DNA of 19,575 bases, from the NCBI GenBank assembly GCA_000435595.1, contig FR895419.1:4910-24484 (forward strand), in the 5' to 3' direction. Within the stretch, counting starts at the first letter, position 1; the number at the start of each line of letters is the position of its first letter. Below are positions 1 to 8,411 of this stretch, piece after piece. The notes beneath the pieces were generated by a model. That model was not told the origin of the DNA. It ran no database searches and was given only the letters and a program-made list of their open reading frames with translations. This DNA comes from Firmicutes bacterium CAG:882. Its GTDB lineage: Bacteria; Bacillota; Clostridia; Lachnospirales; Lachnospiraceae. The translations under genes and the position numbers were made by a program.

Positions 1-1106
1 GGCTTGAGGATATCGGAATGGATAAGGATGTCACGGAGCTTTCGGGAGGTCAGAGAACGAAGGTGCTTTTAGCGAAGCTTCTTCTTGCCAAGCCGGATAT
101 TCTTCTGTTGGATGAGCCGACCAATTATCTTGATGCGGTTCATATAGAGTGGCTTAAAAGATACCTGCTTGAGTATGAGAATGCATTTATTCTTATTTCA
201 CATGACATTCCGTTCTTAAACAGTGTAGTAAACCTTATCTATCATATGGAGAATCAGGAGCTTAACCGCTATGTGGGGGACTATGACAAGTTCATGGAAG
301 TCTATGAGATGAAGAAGTCACAGCGCGAGGCGGCATATAACAGGCAGCAGAAGGAAATTGCGGAGCTTGAAGATTTTGTAGCAAGAAATAAGGCAAGAGT
401 TGCAACAAGAAATATGGCTATGTCACGCCAGAAGAAGCTTGACAAGATGGATATCATCGAGAAGGCAGTGGAGAAGCCGAAGCCGGAGTTTAATTTCCAG
501 GAGGCGAGAACTCCGGGAAGATATATTATTCAGACAAAAGGGCTGGTTATCGGATACGATGAGCCGCTCTCAAGACCGCTTGATTTTACGATGGAGCGCG
601 GTGAGAAGGTCGTTCTATTCGGTGCAAACGGAATCGGTAAGACGACGCTTTTAAAGAGTATATTAGGGCTGGTTCCCGCAATTTCAGGTGAAGTGGAGCT
701 TGGAGATTATCTGGAAATCGGATATTTCGAGCAGGAGATGGCACCCGGCAACAGAAATACATGTATAGAGGAGATCTGGAAAGAATTTCCGGGATATACG
801 CAGTATCAGGTGCGTTCGGCACTTGCAAAGTGCGGACTTACGACGAAGCATATCGAGAGCCAGGTTCAGGTATTGAGCGGTGGTGAGCAGGCAAAGGTAA
901 GGCTCTGCAAGCTTATCAACCGCGCATCAAACGTGCTTCTTTTAGACGAGCCGACGAACCAACTCGATGTGGATGCAAAGGACGAGCTTAAAAGAGCATT
1001 AAAAGAATATAAGGGAAGCATACTTCTGATATGCCATGAGCCGGAGTTCTATGACGGACTTGCGACGCGAGTGGTTGACTGTTCAGAGTGGAGCTTGAGA
1101 GTGTGA
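1..1106 (+). CDS. ABC-F family ATP-binding protein, 5'-truncated by the window edge
   Basis: The frame is open from the first base, so the true start lies upstream; an in-frame Met codon at 18 is internal. ABC-F proteins are soluble twin-ATPase proteins without membrane domains that act at the ribosome (translation factors, some giving antibiotic resistance). Counting from the Met at 18, the end of the first ATPase is visible (LSGGQ at 8-12, LLLDEPTNYLD near 29-39, switch His62). A charged linker follows at about 85-150, then a complete second ATPase (Walker A GANGIGKTT 202-210, LSGGEQ 286-291, LLLDEPTNQLD 307-317, His340). Two ATPases joined by a charged linker are the hallmark of the family. 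The subgroup may be close to YkpA/YbiT, but I cannot separate housekeeping from resistance members. The stop codon overlaps the ribosome site of the next gene. Confidence 0.93.
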   Translation, partial: LEDIGMDKDVTELSGGQRTKVLLAKLLLAKPDILLLDEPTNYLDAVHIEWLKRYLLEYENAFILISHDIPFLNSVVNLIYHMENQELNRYVGDYDKFMEVYEMKKSQREAAYNRQQKEIAELEDFVARNKARVATRNMAMSRQKKLDKMDIIEKAVEKPKPEFNFQEARTPGRYIIQTKGLVIGYDEPLSRPLDFTMERGEKVVLFGANGIGKTTLLKSILGLVPAISGEVELGDYLEIGYFEQEMAPGNRNTCIEEIWKEFPGYTQYQVRSALAKCGLTTKHIESQVQVLSGGEQAKVRLCKLINRASNVLLLDEPTNQLDVDAKDELKRALKEYKGSILLICHEPEFYDGLATRVVDCSEWSLRV

Positions 1107-1122
1107 AAGGAGCAGGAGGCTT

Positions 1123-2196
1123 ATGACAGATGGGAGAAAGCTGAGAAAAATATGCCTGTTTCTCATGCTTATAAGCGTGTGTGCAATGCTTGCAGGCTGT
1201 AGGAAAGAAAATAAACCGACAGATGAAACGTTCGTGGTGAAGATAGGCGTGCTGCTTGATTTTACGGGAGATAAGACGGCGGAATCAGAGCGAATGTATG
1301 AGGCGTGCGAGCTTGCCGTGGATGAAATCAACGAGGCGGGTGGAGTTCTTACCGAGAAGCTTGAGGTTGTGCTTATAAAGAAGGACGACGGCGGAGATTA
1401 CATGAACTCGGTGGCAGGCTACTACCAGCTTGTCGAGGAGGGCGTGTGCGCAGTCATTGGAACGAACAATTCTAAGGGAGTTGAGGAGCTGATAAAGGCA
1501 AGCTCCAACTCGAATGTCCCTGTAATAACTCCTTCCGTGACGGATGATTTTGTTGTGGATGCGTCGAACTTCGTGTACCAGTCGTGTATCTCGGACAAGT
1601 ACATGACAGAGGCACTTGTGAACTTTGCGGACGATGAGCTTGAGTTTTCAAAGGCAGCGATACTTTATTCGGTGCAGGATGAGAGGGAGATTTCTCTCTA
1701 TGAGGATTTTGCGGCGGCAGCACTAAAGCAGAGGCTTGAGTTGGCTTATGCAAAGGAGCTTGCGGATTATGACACGGACAGTGTGAAAGAGGCAGTCACG
1801 GCGGTTATGAATGCAGGTGCTAAGATTATTTTTGTTGCCGGAGACTTAGAGGCACTTGACACAGTGATGAACGAGGCGCACAGCCGGGGCTATGACGGAG
1901 TGTTTCTTGTGAGGGAGGGCTGTGTGGACGGACTTGCGACGACCTATGGCTACGAGGTGTATGCTCCGGTTGAGAATGTGCGTCCCGCCTACGATGCGGT
2001 GTATTTTATAAGGGATGCGATAGAGGAGGGATACCTTGCGACGCCGACCTCGATTGCGTTAAAGCTGCCGTTCCTAGAGGGAAGCACGGTGTACGGAGAG
2101 TACACGATTGGGGCTTACGGCAATGTCGACAAATCGGTTGACATTTGGCTTGTAACGGATGACCAAAAATCTCATGCGGGTACGGTTTTTGAGTAA
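1123..2196 (+). CDS. Leu/Ile/Val-type substrate-binding lipoprotein (Peripla_BP_6-like)
   Basis: Probable extracellular, lipid-anchored solute-binding protein of 357 residues. The N-terminus has basic residues, a hydrophobic stretch (about 10-24) and a lipobox LAGC with Cys26 as the predicted lipidated residue. The mature part starts with VVKIGVLLDFTGD and continues with AVDEINEAGGV, typical of the branched-chain amino-acid/amide receptor fold. Further family-like stretches are VCAVIGTNNSKGVEEL and VPVITPSVTDD. The ribosome site AAAGGAG (1106-1112) overlaps the preceding stop and sits 10 bases before the ATG. No permease or ATPase of a LIV-type importer is nearby; the next genes encode an exporter. 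The ligand cannot be told from sequence. It is somewhat shorter than many LIV-type receptors. It might be a sensor-type receptor or share importer subunits encoded elsewhere. Confidence 0.85.
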   Translation: MTDGRKLRKICLFLMLISVCAMLAGCRKENKPTDETFVVKIGVLLDFTGDKTAESERMYEACELAVDEINEAGGVLTEKLEVVLIKKDDGGDYMNSVAGYYQLVEEGVCAVIGTNNSKGVEELIKASSNSNVPVITPSVTDDFVVDASNFVYQSCISDKYMTEALVNFADDELEFSKAAILYSVQDEREISLYEDFAAAALKQRLELAYAKELADYDTDSVKEAVTAVMNAGAKIIFVAGDLEALDTVMNEAHSRGYDGVFLVREGCVDGLATTYGYEVYAPVENVRPAYDAVYFIRDAIEEGYLATPTSIALKLPFLEGSTVYGEYTIGAYGNVDKSVDIWLVTDDQKSHAGTVFE

Positions 2197-2213
2197 AAAC
2201 GGAGAGGAAAGAT

Positions 2214-3950
2214 ATGAAAAAACTACTTGTATATCTTAAAAGTTACAAAAAAGAGACGGTTTTAGCACCGTTGTTCAAGATGCTTGAGGCGTCCTTTGAG
2301 CTGTTTGTGCCGCTTGTAATTGCAGCGATAATTGATACCGGAATTGAGAATAAGGATATTACTTATATTGTTAAGATGGCACTTCTTCTTATAGTGCTGG
2401 CTGTAATCGGTCTTACATGTTCTCTTACGGCACAATACTTTTCGGCGAAGGCGGCAGTAGGATTTGCCGCAAAGCTCAAATCGGCACTGTTTGCACATAT
2501 AGAGAGCCTGTCCTTCAAAGAAATTGATACACTTGGTACATCTACGCTTATCACGAGAATGACGAGTGACATCAATCAGGTTCAGTCGGGAGTTAACCTT
2601 GTACTCAGACTTTTCCTTCGTTCGCCGTTTATCGTGTTCGGGGCAATGATAATGGCGTTTACGATTGATGTGAAGGCGGCACTCATATTTGTAGTAGCCA
2701 TTCCTCTTCTTGCCATTGTAGTGTTTGGAATTATGCTCATAAGTATCCCGCTTTTTAAGAAGGTACAGGGGGCACTTGACAATGTGCTCGGTATCACAAG
2801 ACAGAACCTTACGGGTGTCCGTGTAATCCGTGCATTCAACAAGGAACAGAGCGAGATAGAGAATTTTGATGACAAGAATGCCGTTCTCACCGGGCTTCAG
2901 AAGTTTGTCGGAAAGATTTCTGCACTTATGAATCCTGTGACCTTCATAATAGTAAACGGAGCCATAGCGGCGCTTATATGGGTTGGAGCAGTCCGTGTTG
3001 ATGCGGGCATTCTCACGCAGGGACAGGTTGTGGCACTTGTAAACTACATGTCCCAGATTCTTGTTGAGCTTGTAAAGCTTGCCAACCTTATCATAACGGT
3101 GACAAAAGCGGTTGCCTGCGGTAATCGTATACAGTCCGTATTTGAGATTAAGCCTTCAATGCTTGAGGGAGATAAGCACTATGAGTGCGCGGAGGACGAA
3201 GCTTCGGCTGTTGAGTTCAAGAACGTAAATCTGTGCTACAACGAAGGCGCAGACAATTCACTTACCGGGATTGATTTTTCCGTAAAGAAGGGTGAGACGG
3301 TAGGCATTATCGGAGGTACGGGTTCAGGTAAGAGCTCACTTGTCGGGCTTATTCCGAGATTCTATGATGCAACGGAAGGGCAGGTGCTTGTCGACGGCGT
3401 GGATGTAAAGGAGTACGGCTTTGATGAGCTCAGAGAGCATGTAGGAATTGTAATGCAGAAAGCGGTTCTTTTTAAGGGAACAATCCGTGAGAACCTCAAG
3501 TGGGGTAAGAATGACGCAACGGACGAGGAACTGTGGAACGCACTTGACGCTGCACAGGCAAGAGAGTTCGTAGAGACAAAGGACGGCGGACTTGATTTCG
3601 AGATTGCACAGGGTGGAAAGAATCTCTCAGGCGGACAGAAACAGCGTCTCACAATTGCGAGAGCACTTGTAAGAAAGCCGGACATACTTATACTTGATGA
3701 CAGTGCTTCAGCACTCGACTATGCGACAGATGCCAAGCTCAGGGCGGCGGTAGCTGCACTTCCGGGTAACATGACGGTGTTCATAGTATCACAGCGTACT
3801 GCTTCAATCATGCATGCGGATAAGATTATCGTGCTTGATGACGGACAGGTGGTCGGAATGGGAACACAGGAAGAGCTGCTTGAAAACTGTGAGGTATATA
3901 AGGAGATATACAACTCACAGTTTAAAACAGCATCTGCGAAGGAGGCTTAA
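2214..3950 (+). CDS. heterodimeric ABC exporter, subunit with degenerate ATPase residues
   Basis: A 578-residue ABC half-transporter with an N-terminal type-1 exporter membrane domain (hydrophobic helices within about 15-300) and a C-terminal ATPase (about 330-570). Walker A is GGTGSGKSS (367-375) and the signature LSGGQ (471-475) is intact. The Walker B region reads ILILDD, so Asp496 replaces the catalytic Glu, and Gln527 replaces the switch His (VSQRTAS). This is the pattern of the degenerate partner in heterodimeric exporters such as LmrCD, BmrCD and TM287/288. The downstream gene, 4 bases away, carries the complementary pattern (Glu and His present, signature LSQGQ), so one consensus and one degenerate ATP site would form. 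The ribosome site GGAGAGGAAAG precedes the ATG. Substrate unknown; multidrug or lipid/peptide export are the usual options. Confidence 0.92.
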   Translation: MKKLLVYLKSYKKETVLAPLFKMLEASFELFVPLVIAAIIDTGIENKDITYIVKMALLLIVLAVIGLTCSLTAQYFSAKAAVGFAAKLKSALFAHIESLSFKEIDTLGTSTLITRMTSDINQVQSGVNLVLRLFLRSPFIVFGAMIMAFTIDVKAALIFVVAIPLLAIVVFGIMLISIPLFKKVQGALDNVLGITRQNLTGVRVIRAFNKEQSEIENFDDKNAVLTGLQKFVGKISALMNPVTFIIVNGAIAALIWVGAVRVDAGILTQGQVVALVNYMSQILVELVKLANLIITVTKAVACGNRIQSVFEIKPSMLEGDKHYECAEDEASAVEFKNVNLCYNEGADNSLTGIDFSVKKGETVGIIGGTGSGKSSLVGLIPRFYDATEGQVLVDGVDVKEYGFDELREHVGIVMQKAVLFKGTIRENLKWGKNDATDEELWNALDAAQAREFVETKDGGLDFEIAQGGKNLSGGQKQRLTIARALVRKPDILILDDSASALDYATDAKLRAAVAALPGNMTVFIVSQRTASIMHADKIIVLDDGQVVGMGTQEELLENCEVYKEIYNSQFKTASAKEA

Positions 3951-3954
3951 TGCT

Positions 3955-5706
3955 ATGGCAAAGGTCAGAAGATTAACAAGCGATGACAAAAGCACCGTTG
4001 TCAAGGTGCTCAGATATATAAAAAAATACTATGTTTTTCTTATTTTTTCAATACTGCTTGCCGCAGTGACGGTTGCATGTACATTGTATGTGCCTATTCT
4101 TACAGGTGATGCCATCGACCTTATAGTTAAGCAGGGCTTTGTGGATTTTGAAGGAATAACAGCGATAATCAGGACGATGATAATTATCATTCTCATCGGT
4201 GCATTTGCACAGTGGCTTATGAATGTGTGCAACAACAAGATTACATACAATGTAATCAGAGACATTCGTACAGAGGCGATAAGAAAGATAGAAATACTTC
4301 CGCTTAAGTATATTGACGGGCATCCTTACGGTGACGTTGTGAGCCGTGTTATTGCGGATGTAGACCAGTTTGCCGATGGGCTTTTGATGGGATTTACACA
4401 GCTTTTTACGGGAGTGATTACAATACTCGGAACACTCGGATTTATGCTTACCGTGAGCGTTCCGATTACACTTGTGGTTGTGTGTGTGACACCGCTCTCG
4501 CTTTTTGTTGCGGCTTACATTGCAAAGAACACTCATACAATGTTTAAAAAGCAGTCTGAGACAAGAGGCGAGCAGACGGCAATCATCGATGAGATGGTCG
4601 GAAACCTCAAGGTTGTGAAGGCATACAGCCAGGAGAACGAGGTTAAAGAGAAGTTCGATGAGGTAAATGACAGACTTGAGAAGTGCTCATTAAAGGCGAT
4701 ATTCTTCTCGTCAATAACGAACCCTTCAACAAGATTTGTAAACAGCATTGTGTACATGCTTGTTGCGCTCGTAGGTGCAATCTTTGCTGTAAAGGGCAGA
4801 TTGAGCGTAGGTAATCTTTCATGTATGCTAAGTTACGCTAACCAGTATACCAAGCCGTTCAATGAGATTTCGGGTGTTGTGACTGAGCTTCAGAACGCAC
4901 TCACTTGTGCAGGAAGAGTCATGGAGCTTATAGAGGAGGAACCGCAGGTTCCTGAACCTGAAAATGCAAAGACGGTTAATGCTGACGGACATGTGGAGCT
5001 TGAGAACGTATATTTTTCCTATGTTCCCGACCGGAAGCTTATCGAGAACTTCAATCTCTCGGTTAAGTCGGGACAGCGTATTGCCATTGTAGGTCCTACA
5101 GGCTGTGGAAAGACGACGCTCATCAATCTTCTCATGCGTTTCTACGATGTAAATTCAGGAAGCATAAAGGTTGCCGGTGATGACATCAAGGATGTTACAC
5201 GAGGAAGCTTAAGAAGGTCTTATGGCATGGTGCTTCAGGATACATGGCTTAAGAACGGAACAATAAGGGACAATTTAAAGATGGGTAAGCCTGATGCGAC
5301 GGATGAGGAGATGATTGCCGCTGCCAGGGCTTCACATGCACACAGCTTTATAAAGAGACTTCCACAGGGCTATGACACTGTGCTCAATGAGGACGGAGGA
5401 AGTCTTTCACAGGGACAGAAGCAGCTCCTGTGCATAGCGAGAGTAATGCTCTGTCTGCCTCCTATGCTCATACTTGATGAGGCTACATCATCAATCGATA
5501 CAAGAACAGAGATTAAGATTCAGGAAGCATTTGCGAGAATGATGAAAGGCAGAACCAGCTTTATCGTTGCACACAGGCTTTCAACAATACGTGAAGCTGA
5601 TGTTATACTTGTTATGAAGGACGGACATATCATCGAGCAGGGTGACCATGATACGCTTCTTGCACAGGGCGGATTCTATTCACAGCTTTACAACAGCCAG
5701 TTCTAG
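3955..5706 (+). CDS. heterodimeric ABC exporter, catalytically competent subunit
   Basis: A 583-residue half-transporter, partner of the preceding gene. I place the start at the ATG at 3955, because the ribosome site GAAGGAGG (3938-3945) lies just upstream; the open frame extends back to 3814, but that stretch lies inside the previous gene in another frame. Membrane helices occupy about 25-310 and the ATPase about 345-583. Walker A is GPTGCGKTT (380-388), Walker B ends in ILDEATSS with Glu509, and the switch is His540 (VAHRLST). The signature is LSQGQ (484-488), with Gln replacing the first Gly. Together with the partner's LSGGQ this gives one competent and one degenerate nucleotide site. Only 4 bases separate it from the upstream stop, which suggests translational coupling. 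Confidence 0.93.
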   Translation: MAKVRRLTSDDKSTVVKVLRYIKKYYVFLIFSILLAAVTVACTLYVPILTGDAIDLIVKQGFVDFEGITAIIRTMIIIILIGAFAQWLMNVCNNKITYNVIRDIRTEAIRKIEILPLKYIDGHPYGDVVSRVIADVDQFADGLLMGFTQLFTGVITILGTLGFMLTVSVPITLVVVCVTPLSLFVAAYIAKNTHTMFKKQSETRGEQTAIIDEMVGNLKVVKAYSQENEVKEKFDEVNDRLEKCSLKAIFFSSITNPSTRFVNSIVYMLVALVGAIFAVKGRLSVGNLSCMLSYANQYTKPFNEISGVVTELQNALTCAGRVMELIEEEPQVPEPENAKTVNADGHVELENVYFSYVPDRKLIENFNLSVKSGQRIAIVGPTGCGKTTLINLLMRFYDVNSGSIKVAGDDIKDVTRGSLRRSYGMVLQDTWLKNGTIRDNLKMGKPDATDEEMIAAARASHAHSFIKRLPQGYDTVLNEDGGSLSQGQKQLLCIARVMLCLPPMLILDEATSSIDTRTEIKIQEAFARMMKGRTSFIVAHRLSTIREADVILVMKDGHIIEQGDHDTLLAQGGFYSQLYNSQF

Positions 5707-5736
5707 TAAAAAAGGCGGACAGGAGAGGCAGAACAC

Positions 5737-6513
5737 ATGACGGGAAAGAGAATTGTAGTAAAAGTAGGAACATCCACGTTGACTTACGCGACAGGACATC
5801 TCAACATAAGAAGGGTCGAGAAGATTGTCAAGACGATTGCAGACCTTCAGAATGCGGGCAATCAGATGATACTTGTGTCGAGCGGTTCGATTGCACTTGG
5901 AATGAGCAAAATCGGACTGAGAGAGCGGCCTAAGGATACGCCGGGAAAGCAGGCATGTGCTGCCGTAGGACAGTGTGAACTCATGGATATGTACGACAAG
6001 CAGTTCTCGGAATATGGCGTGACGGTTGCACAGCTTCTGCTGACAAAATATGTCCTTCTTGAGGACAGAAGAAGAAATGTTGAGAACGCGATGGCAAAGC
6101 TCATTGAACTCGGTGTCATACCGATTGTCAACGAGAATGACACGGTTGCGATAGATGAGCTGGAGCTTGAGGTAGGTGAGAATGATTCTCTTGCAGCTAT
6201 AGTGGCTTCGGTCGCAAAGGCAGACACGCTTGTAATCATGTCGGACATTGATGGCCTGTATGACAAAGATCCGCATAAATATGAGGACGCGAAGCTTATT
6301 GACGAGGTTCATGGAATAACAGACGAGGTAAAGGCACTCGCAGGCGGAGCTGGCTCTAAGCTTGGAACGGGCGGAATGGCAACTAAGCTTAAGGCTGCTT
6401 CAATCGCTAACGATAACGGAATAGATATGGTGATTATCAACGGTGACAAGCCTGAGCTGTTGTACGATGTAAGTGAGAATAAAAAGGCGGGAACACGCTT
6501 CTACGCGAGGTAA
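5737..6513 (+). CDS. proB: glutamate 5-kinase, short form without PUA domain
   Basis: Phosphorylates L-glutamate to gamma-glutamyl phosphate, the first step of proline synthesis (cytosolic amino-acid kinase family). In its 258 residues I see VVKVGTS near the N-terminus (7-13), VSSGSIALGM (47-56), the NENDTV glutamate-binding region (132-137), VGENDSLAA (146-154), SDIDGLYDKDP (169-179) and GTGGMATKLKAA (210-221). The C-terminal PUA domain of the roughly 367-residue enterobacterial enzyme is absent; the protein ends at FYAR directly after the kinase fold. Short ProB forms are known in Firmicutes. The ribosome site AGGAGAGG (5721-5728) lies 8 bases before the ATG. The usual partner proA is not downstream; an MBOAT gene follows instead. 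Likely co-transcribed with the exporter genes, 30 bases after them. Confidence 0.95.
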   Translation: MTGKRIVVKVGTSTLTYATGHLNIRRVEKIVKTIADLQNAGNQMILVSSGSIALGMSKIGLRERPKDTPGKQACAAVGQCELMDMYDKQFSEYGVTVAQLLLTKYVLLEDRRRNVENAMAKLIELGVIPIVNENDTVAIDELELEVGENDSLAAIVASVAKADTLVIMSDIDGLYDKDPHKYEDAKLIDEVHGITDEVKALAGGAGSKLGTGGMATKLKAASIANDNGIDMVIINGDKPELLYDVSENKKAGTRFYAR

Positions 6514-6518
6514 AGTAA

Positions 6519-8024
6519 ATGCTTTTTGCATCAATGGTTTTCCTGTGGGTATTTCTGCCCGTGGTTATAATCGGGAATATGCTTTTGTCACTTGTCAGTG
6601 ATGAAAAGCTTTGTAGGACATTAAAAAATATATGGCTTCTTATAGCGAGCTTTGTGTTCTATGCGTGGGGAGGAATATATTATCTGCTTATAATGCTCTC
6701 ATCAATAGCAGTCAATTATACGGCGGGGCGGCTTATGGAAAAGAGGAGGAGAAAGGGCACGCTTGTGTGTGCAATAGTGCTCAATCTTGCCATACTGTTC
6801 TTCTTTAAGTATTTTAATATGCTCGTCGTTGTGGTGGAGAATCTGTTTGTGTGGTTCACGGGAAAAGAAAGTGCGGGTGCAAGCCTGCGTGCAATGCTTA
6901 TGATGCAGGGAACGGGACAGCTTGGAATAAAGGAGATTGTTCTTCCGATTGGAATTTCATTCTTTACATTCCAGGCAATGTCGTATGTGATTGACGTGTA
7001 TAAGGGAAAAGCACGGATTCAGAAGAACATAGCTAAGTTTGCACTCTATGTGGCTTTGTTTCCACAGCTTATAGCGGGACCGATTGTAAAGTACAGTGAT
7101 GTTGAAGGACAGATTGAGAACAGAAAAGAGAGCATTGCAATGTTCGCGTCAGGACAGAGACGTTTTATATGCGGGCTTGCAAAGAAGGTTCTGCTTGCAA
7201 ACACATTTGCACTCACGGCAGATGCAGTATGGAAATCAGAACCGGAAATGATGGGCAGTGCCACGGCATGGCTTGGAGCACTTGCCTATACCATGCAGAT
7301 TTATTATGACTTTTCAGGATATTCTGATATGGCAATAGGACTTGGAAGAATGTTCGGGTTCAGATTTAAGGAGAATTTTGCATATCCGTATACGTCTCTC
7401 TCAATACAGGAATTCTGGAGAAGATGGCACATATCGTTATCATCGTGGTTTAAGGAGTATGTGTATTTCCCGCTCGGAGGCAGCAGATGCGGTAATGTAA
7501 AGACATACAGGAATGTGTTTATTGTGTTTTTGCTGACCGGAATATGGCATGGCGCTAACTTCACATTTCTTATGTGGGGGATTATGTATGCACTTCTTCA
7601 GGTGATTGAGAGATTGTTTTTAGGGAAGGTACTTGAAAAGAACCCTGTAAAACCGGTTAACCTGATATATACGATGTTGATGGTAATATTGGGATGGGTG
7701 CTGTTCAGGTCGGACAATATAGTCTATGCAATACATTACATTGGAGCGATGTTCGGTGCATACAATCATAATGTGAATGCAGTTTTAGGAGGCGGTGGCT
7801 ATCAGTATCTTGGGTTTATGTCAATGGAGCTGATAATTGCGTTCGTCTTTGGAATTCTTGGAATGGGTTTTATGCAGAGAGGCTTAAAAAGATTGTATGA
7901 TGGTGTCAGAACAAAGGAATGGTTCATGGTGCTTGATATGCTTGTTATGGCAGGACTGCTTATGCTGTGCATACTGAGAGTGGTGAGTGGAACATATAAT
8001 CCGTTTATATATTTTCAATTCTAA
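6519..8024 (+). CDS. MBOAT family O-acyltransferase (AlgI/DltB-like)
   Basis: Polytopic membrane acyltransferase of 501 residues, predicted to move an acyl (often acetyl) group across or onto a cell-surface polymer. It starts MLFASMVFLWVFLPV, very like AlgI N-termini, which supports this ATG five bases after the proB stop. Family landmarks are ISFFTFQAMSYVIDVY (146-161), FPQLIAGPIVKY (181-192), DFSGYSDMAIG (264-274), EFWRRWHISLSSWFKEYVY (298-316, His304) and LLTGIWHGANFTF (338-350) with the presumed catalytic His344. Ten or more hydrophobic segments are visible. AlgI relatives usually sit beside an AlgJ/AlgX/DltD-type SGNH protein that completes the transfer; none is present here. Substrate unknown. 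No terminator is visible after the gene, so read-through into the tyrS leader is likely. Confidence 0.92.
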   Translation: MLFASMVFLWVFLPVVIIGNMLLSLVSDEKLCRTLKNIWLLIASFVFYAWGGIYYLLIMLSSIAVNYTAGRLMEKRRRKGTLVCAIVLNLAILFFFKYFNMLVVVVENLFVWFTGKESAGASLRAMLMMQGTGQLGIKEIVLPIGISFFTFQAMSYVIDVYKGKARIQKNIAKFALYVALFPQLIAGPIVKYSDVEGQIENRKESIAMFASGQRRFICGLAKKVLLANTFALTADAVWKSEPEMMGSATAWLGALAYTMQIYYDFSGYSDMAIGLGRMFGFRFKENFAYPYTSLSIQEFWRRWHISLSSWFKEYVYFPLGGSRCGNVKTYRNVFIVFLLTGIWHGANFTFLMWGIMYALLQVIERLFLGKVLEKNPVKPVNLIYTMLMVILGWVLFRSDNIVYAIHYIGAMFGAYNHNVNAVLGGGGYQYLGFMSMELIIAFVFGILGMGFMQRGLKRLYDGVRTKEWFMVLDMLVMAGLLMLCILRVVSGTYNPFIYFQF

Positions 8025-8031
8025 AAAATAC

Positions 8032-8060
8032 TTGACATTCTGAAAATGATTAATTATTAT
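8032..8060 (+). promoter_or_regulatory. sigma-A promoter of tyrS
   Basis: TTGACA (8032-8037) and TATTAT (8055-8060) are separated by exactly 17 bases, close to the vegetative consensus. It lies 7 bases after the MBOAT stop and just ahead of the T-box leader, so transcription should begin near 8067. Confidence 0.85.
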
Positions 8061-8080
8061 GTCTTTATTGTAATAAGAAA

Positions 8081-8348
8081 AGCAATGATGGGAAGAAGTA
8101 GATTTTCTAAGAACCTACAGAGAGCTGCCGGATGGTGAGAGGCGCACAGGTAACGGAAAGTTGAATACATCCCGGAGCATCGCACCGAATGAGATGTTTC
8201 TTTAGTAGGCTGCGACGGCAGCACCCGTTATAGTGCAGGGGTATATTTGTACCTGATGAGGCATCGGATGTGAGTCCGGTGTGAAGTAAGGTGGTAACAC
8301 GTTAATACGTCCTTACGGCAGTAATCACTGCTGTAAGGATTTTTTTTT
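8081..8348 (+). promoter_or_regulatory. T-box riboswitch, tyrosine-specific, upstream of tyrS
   Basis: Cis-acting leader that reads the charging state of tRNA-Tyr. Stem I begins near AATGATGGGAAGAAGTA. The specifier region GAATACATC contains UAC (8166-8168), a Tyr codon, matching the downstream gene. The mid-region TAGGCTGCGACGG...CACCCGTTA is typical of the stem II/III area. The conserved T-box AAGGTGGTAACACG (8288-8301) holds UGGU (8292-8295), which pairs with the tRNA ACCA end when uncharged and favours the antiterminator. The competing terminator follows directly. Uncharged tRNA-Tyr should therefore raise tyrS expression. Confidence 0.95.
8310..8348 (+). terminator. intrinsic terminator of the T-box leader
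   Basis: A 13-bp stem (8310-8322 with 8327-8339, one G.U pair) with loop AATC is followed by nine T. The left arm overlaps the region used by the T-box antiterminator, giving the on/off switch. It would also stop read-through from the upstream MBOAT operon. Confidence 0.93.
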
Positions 8349-8411
8349 CGGGAAATTCCTTCCTGTAATTCTACGGCGGTGAAATAAAACACACAGAAAG
8401 GACATGTGAAA

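Noticed and set aside
3814..3954. 47-residue N-terminal extension of the second exporter subunit
   Set aside because: This stretch is Arg/Ser-rich, lies inside the upstream gene in another frame, and a strong ribosome site precedes the ATG at 3955.
5680..6312. 210-codon minus-strand frame across proB
   Set aside because: Entirely antisense to a clear proB with all motifs; Cys/Arg/Ser-rich composition typical of a shadow frame.
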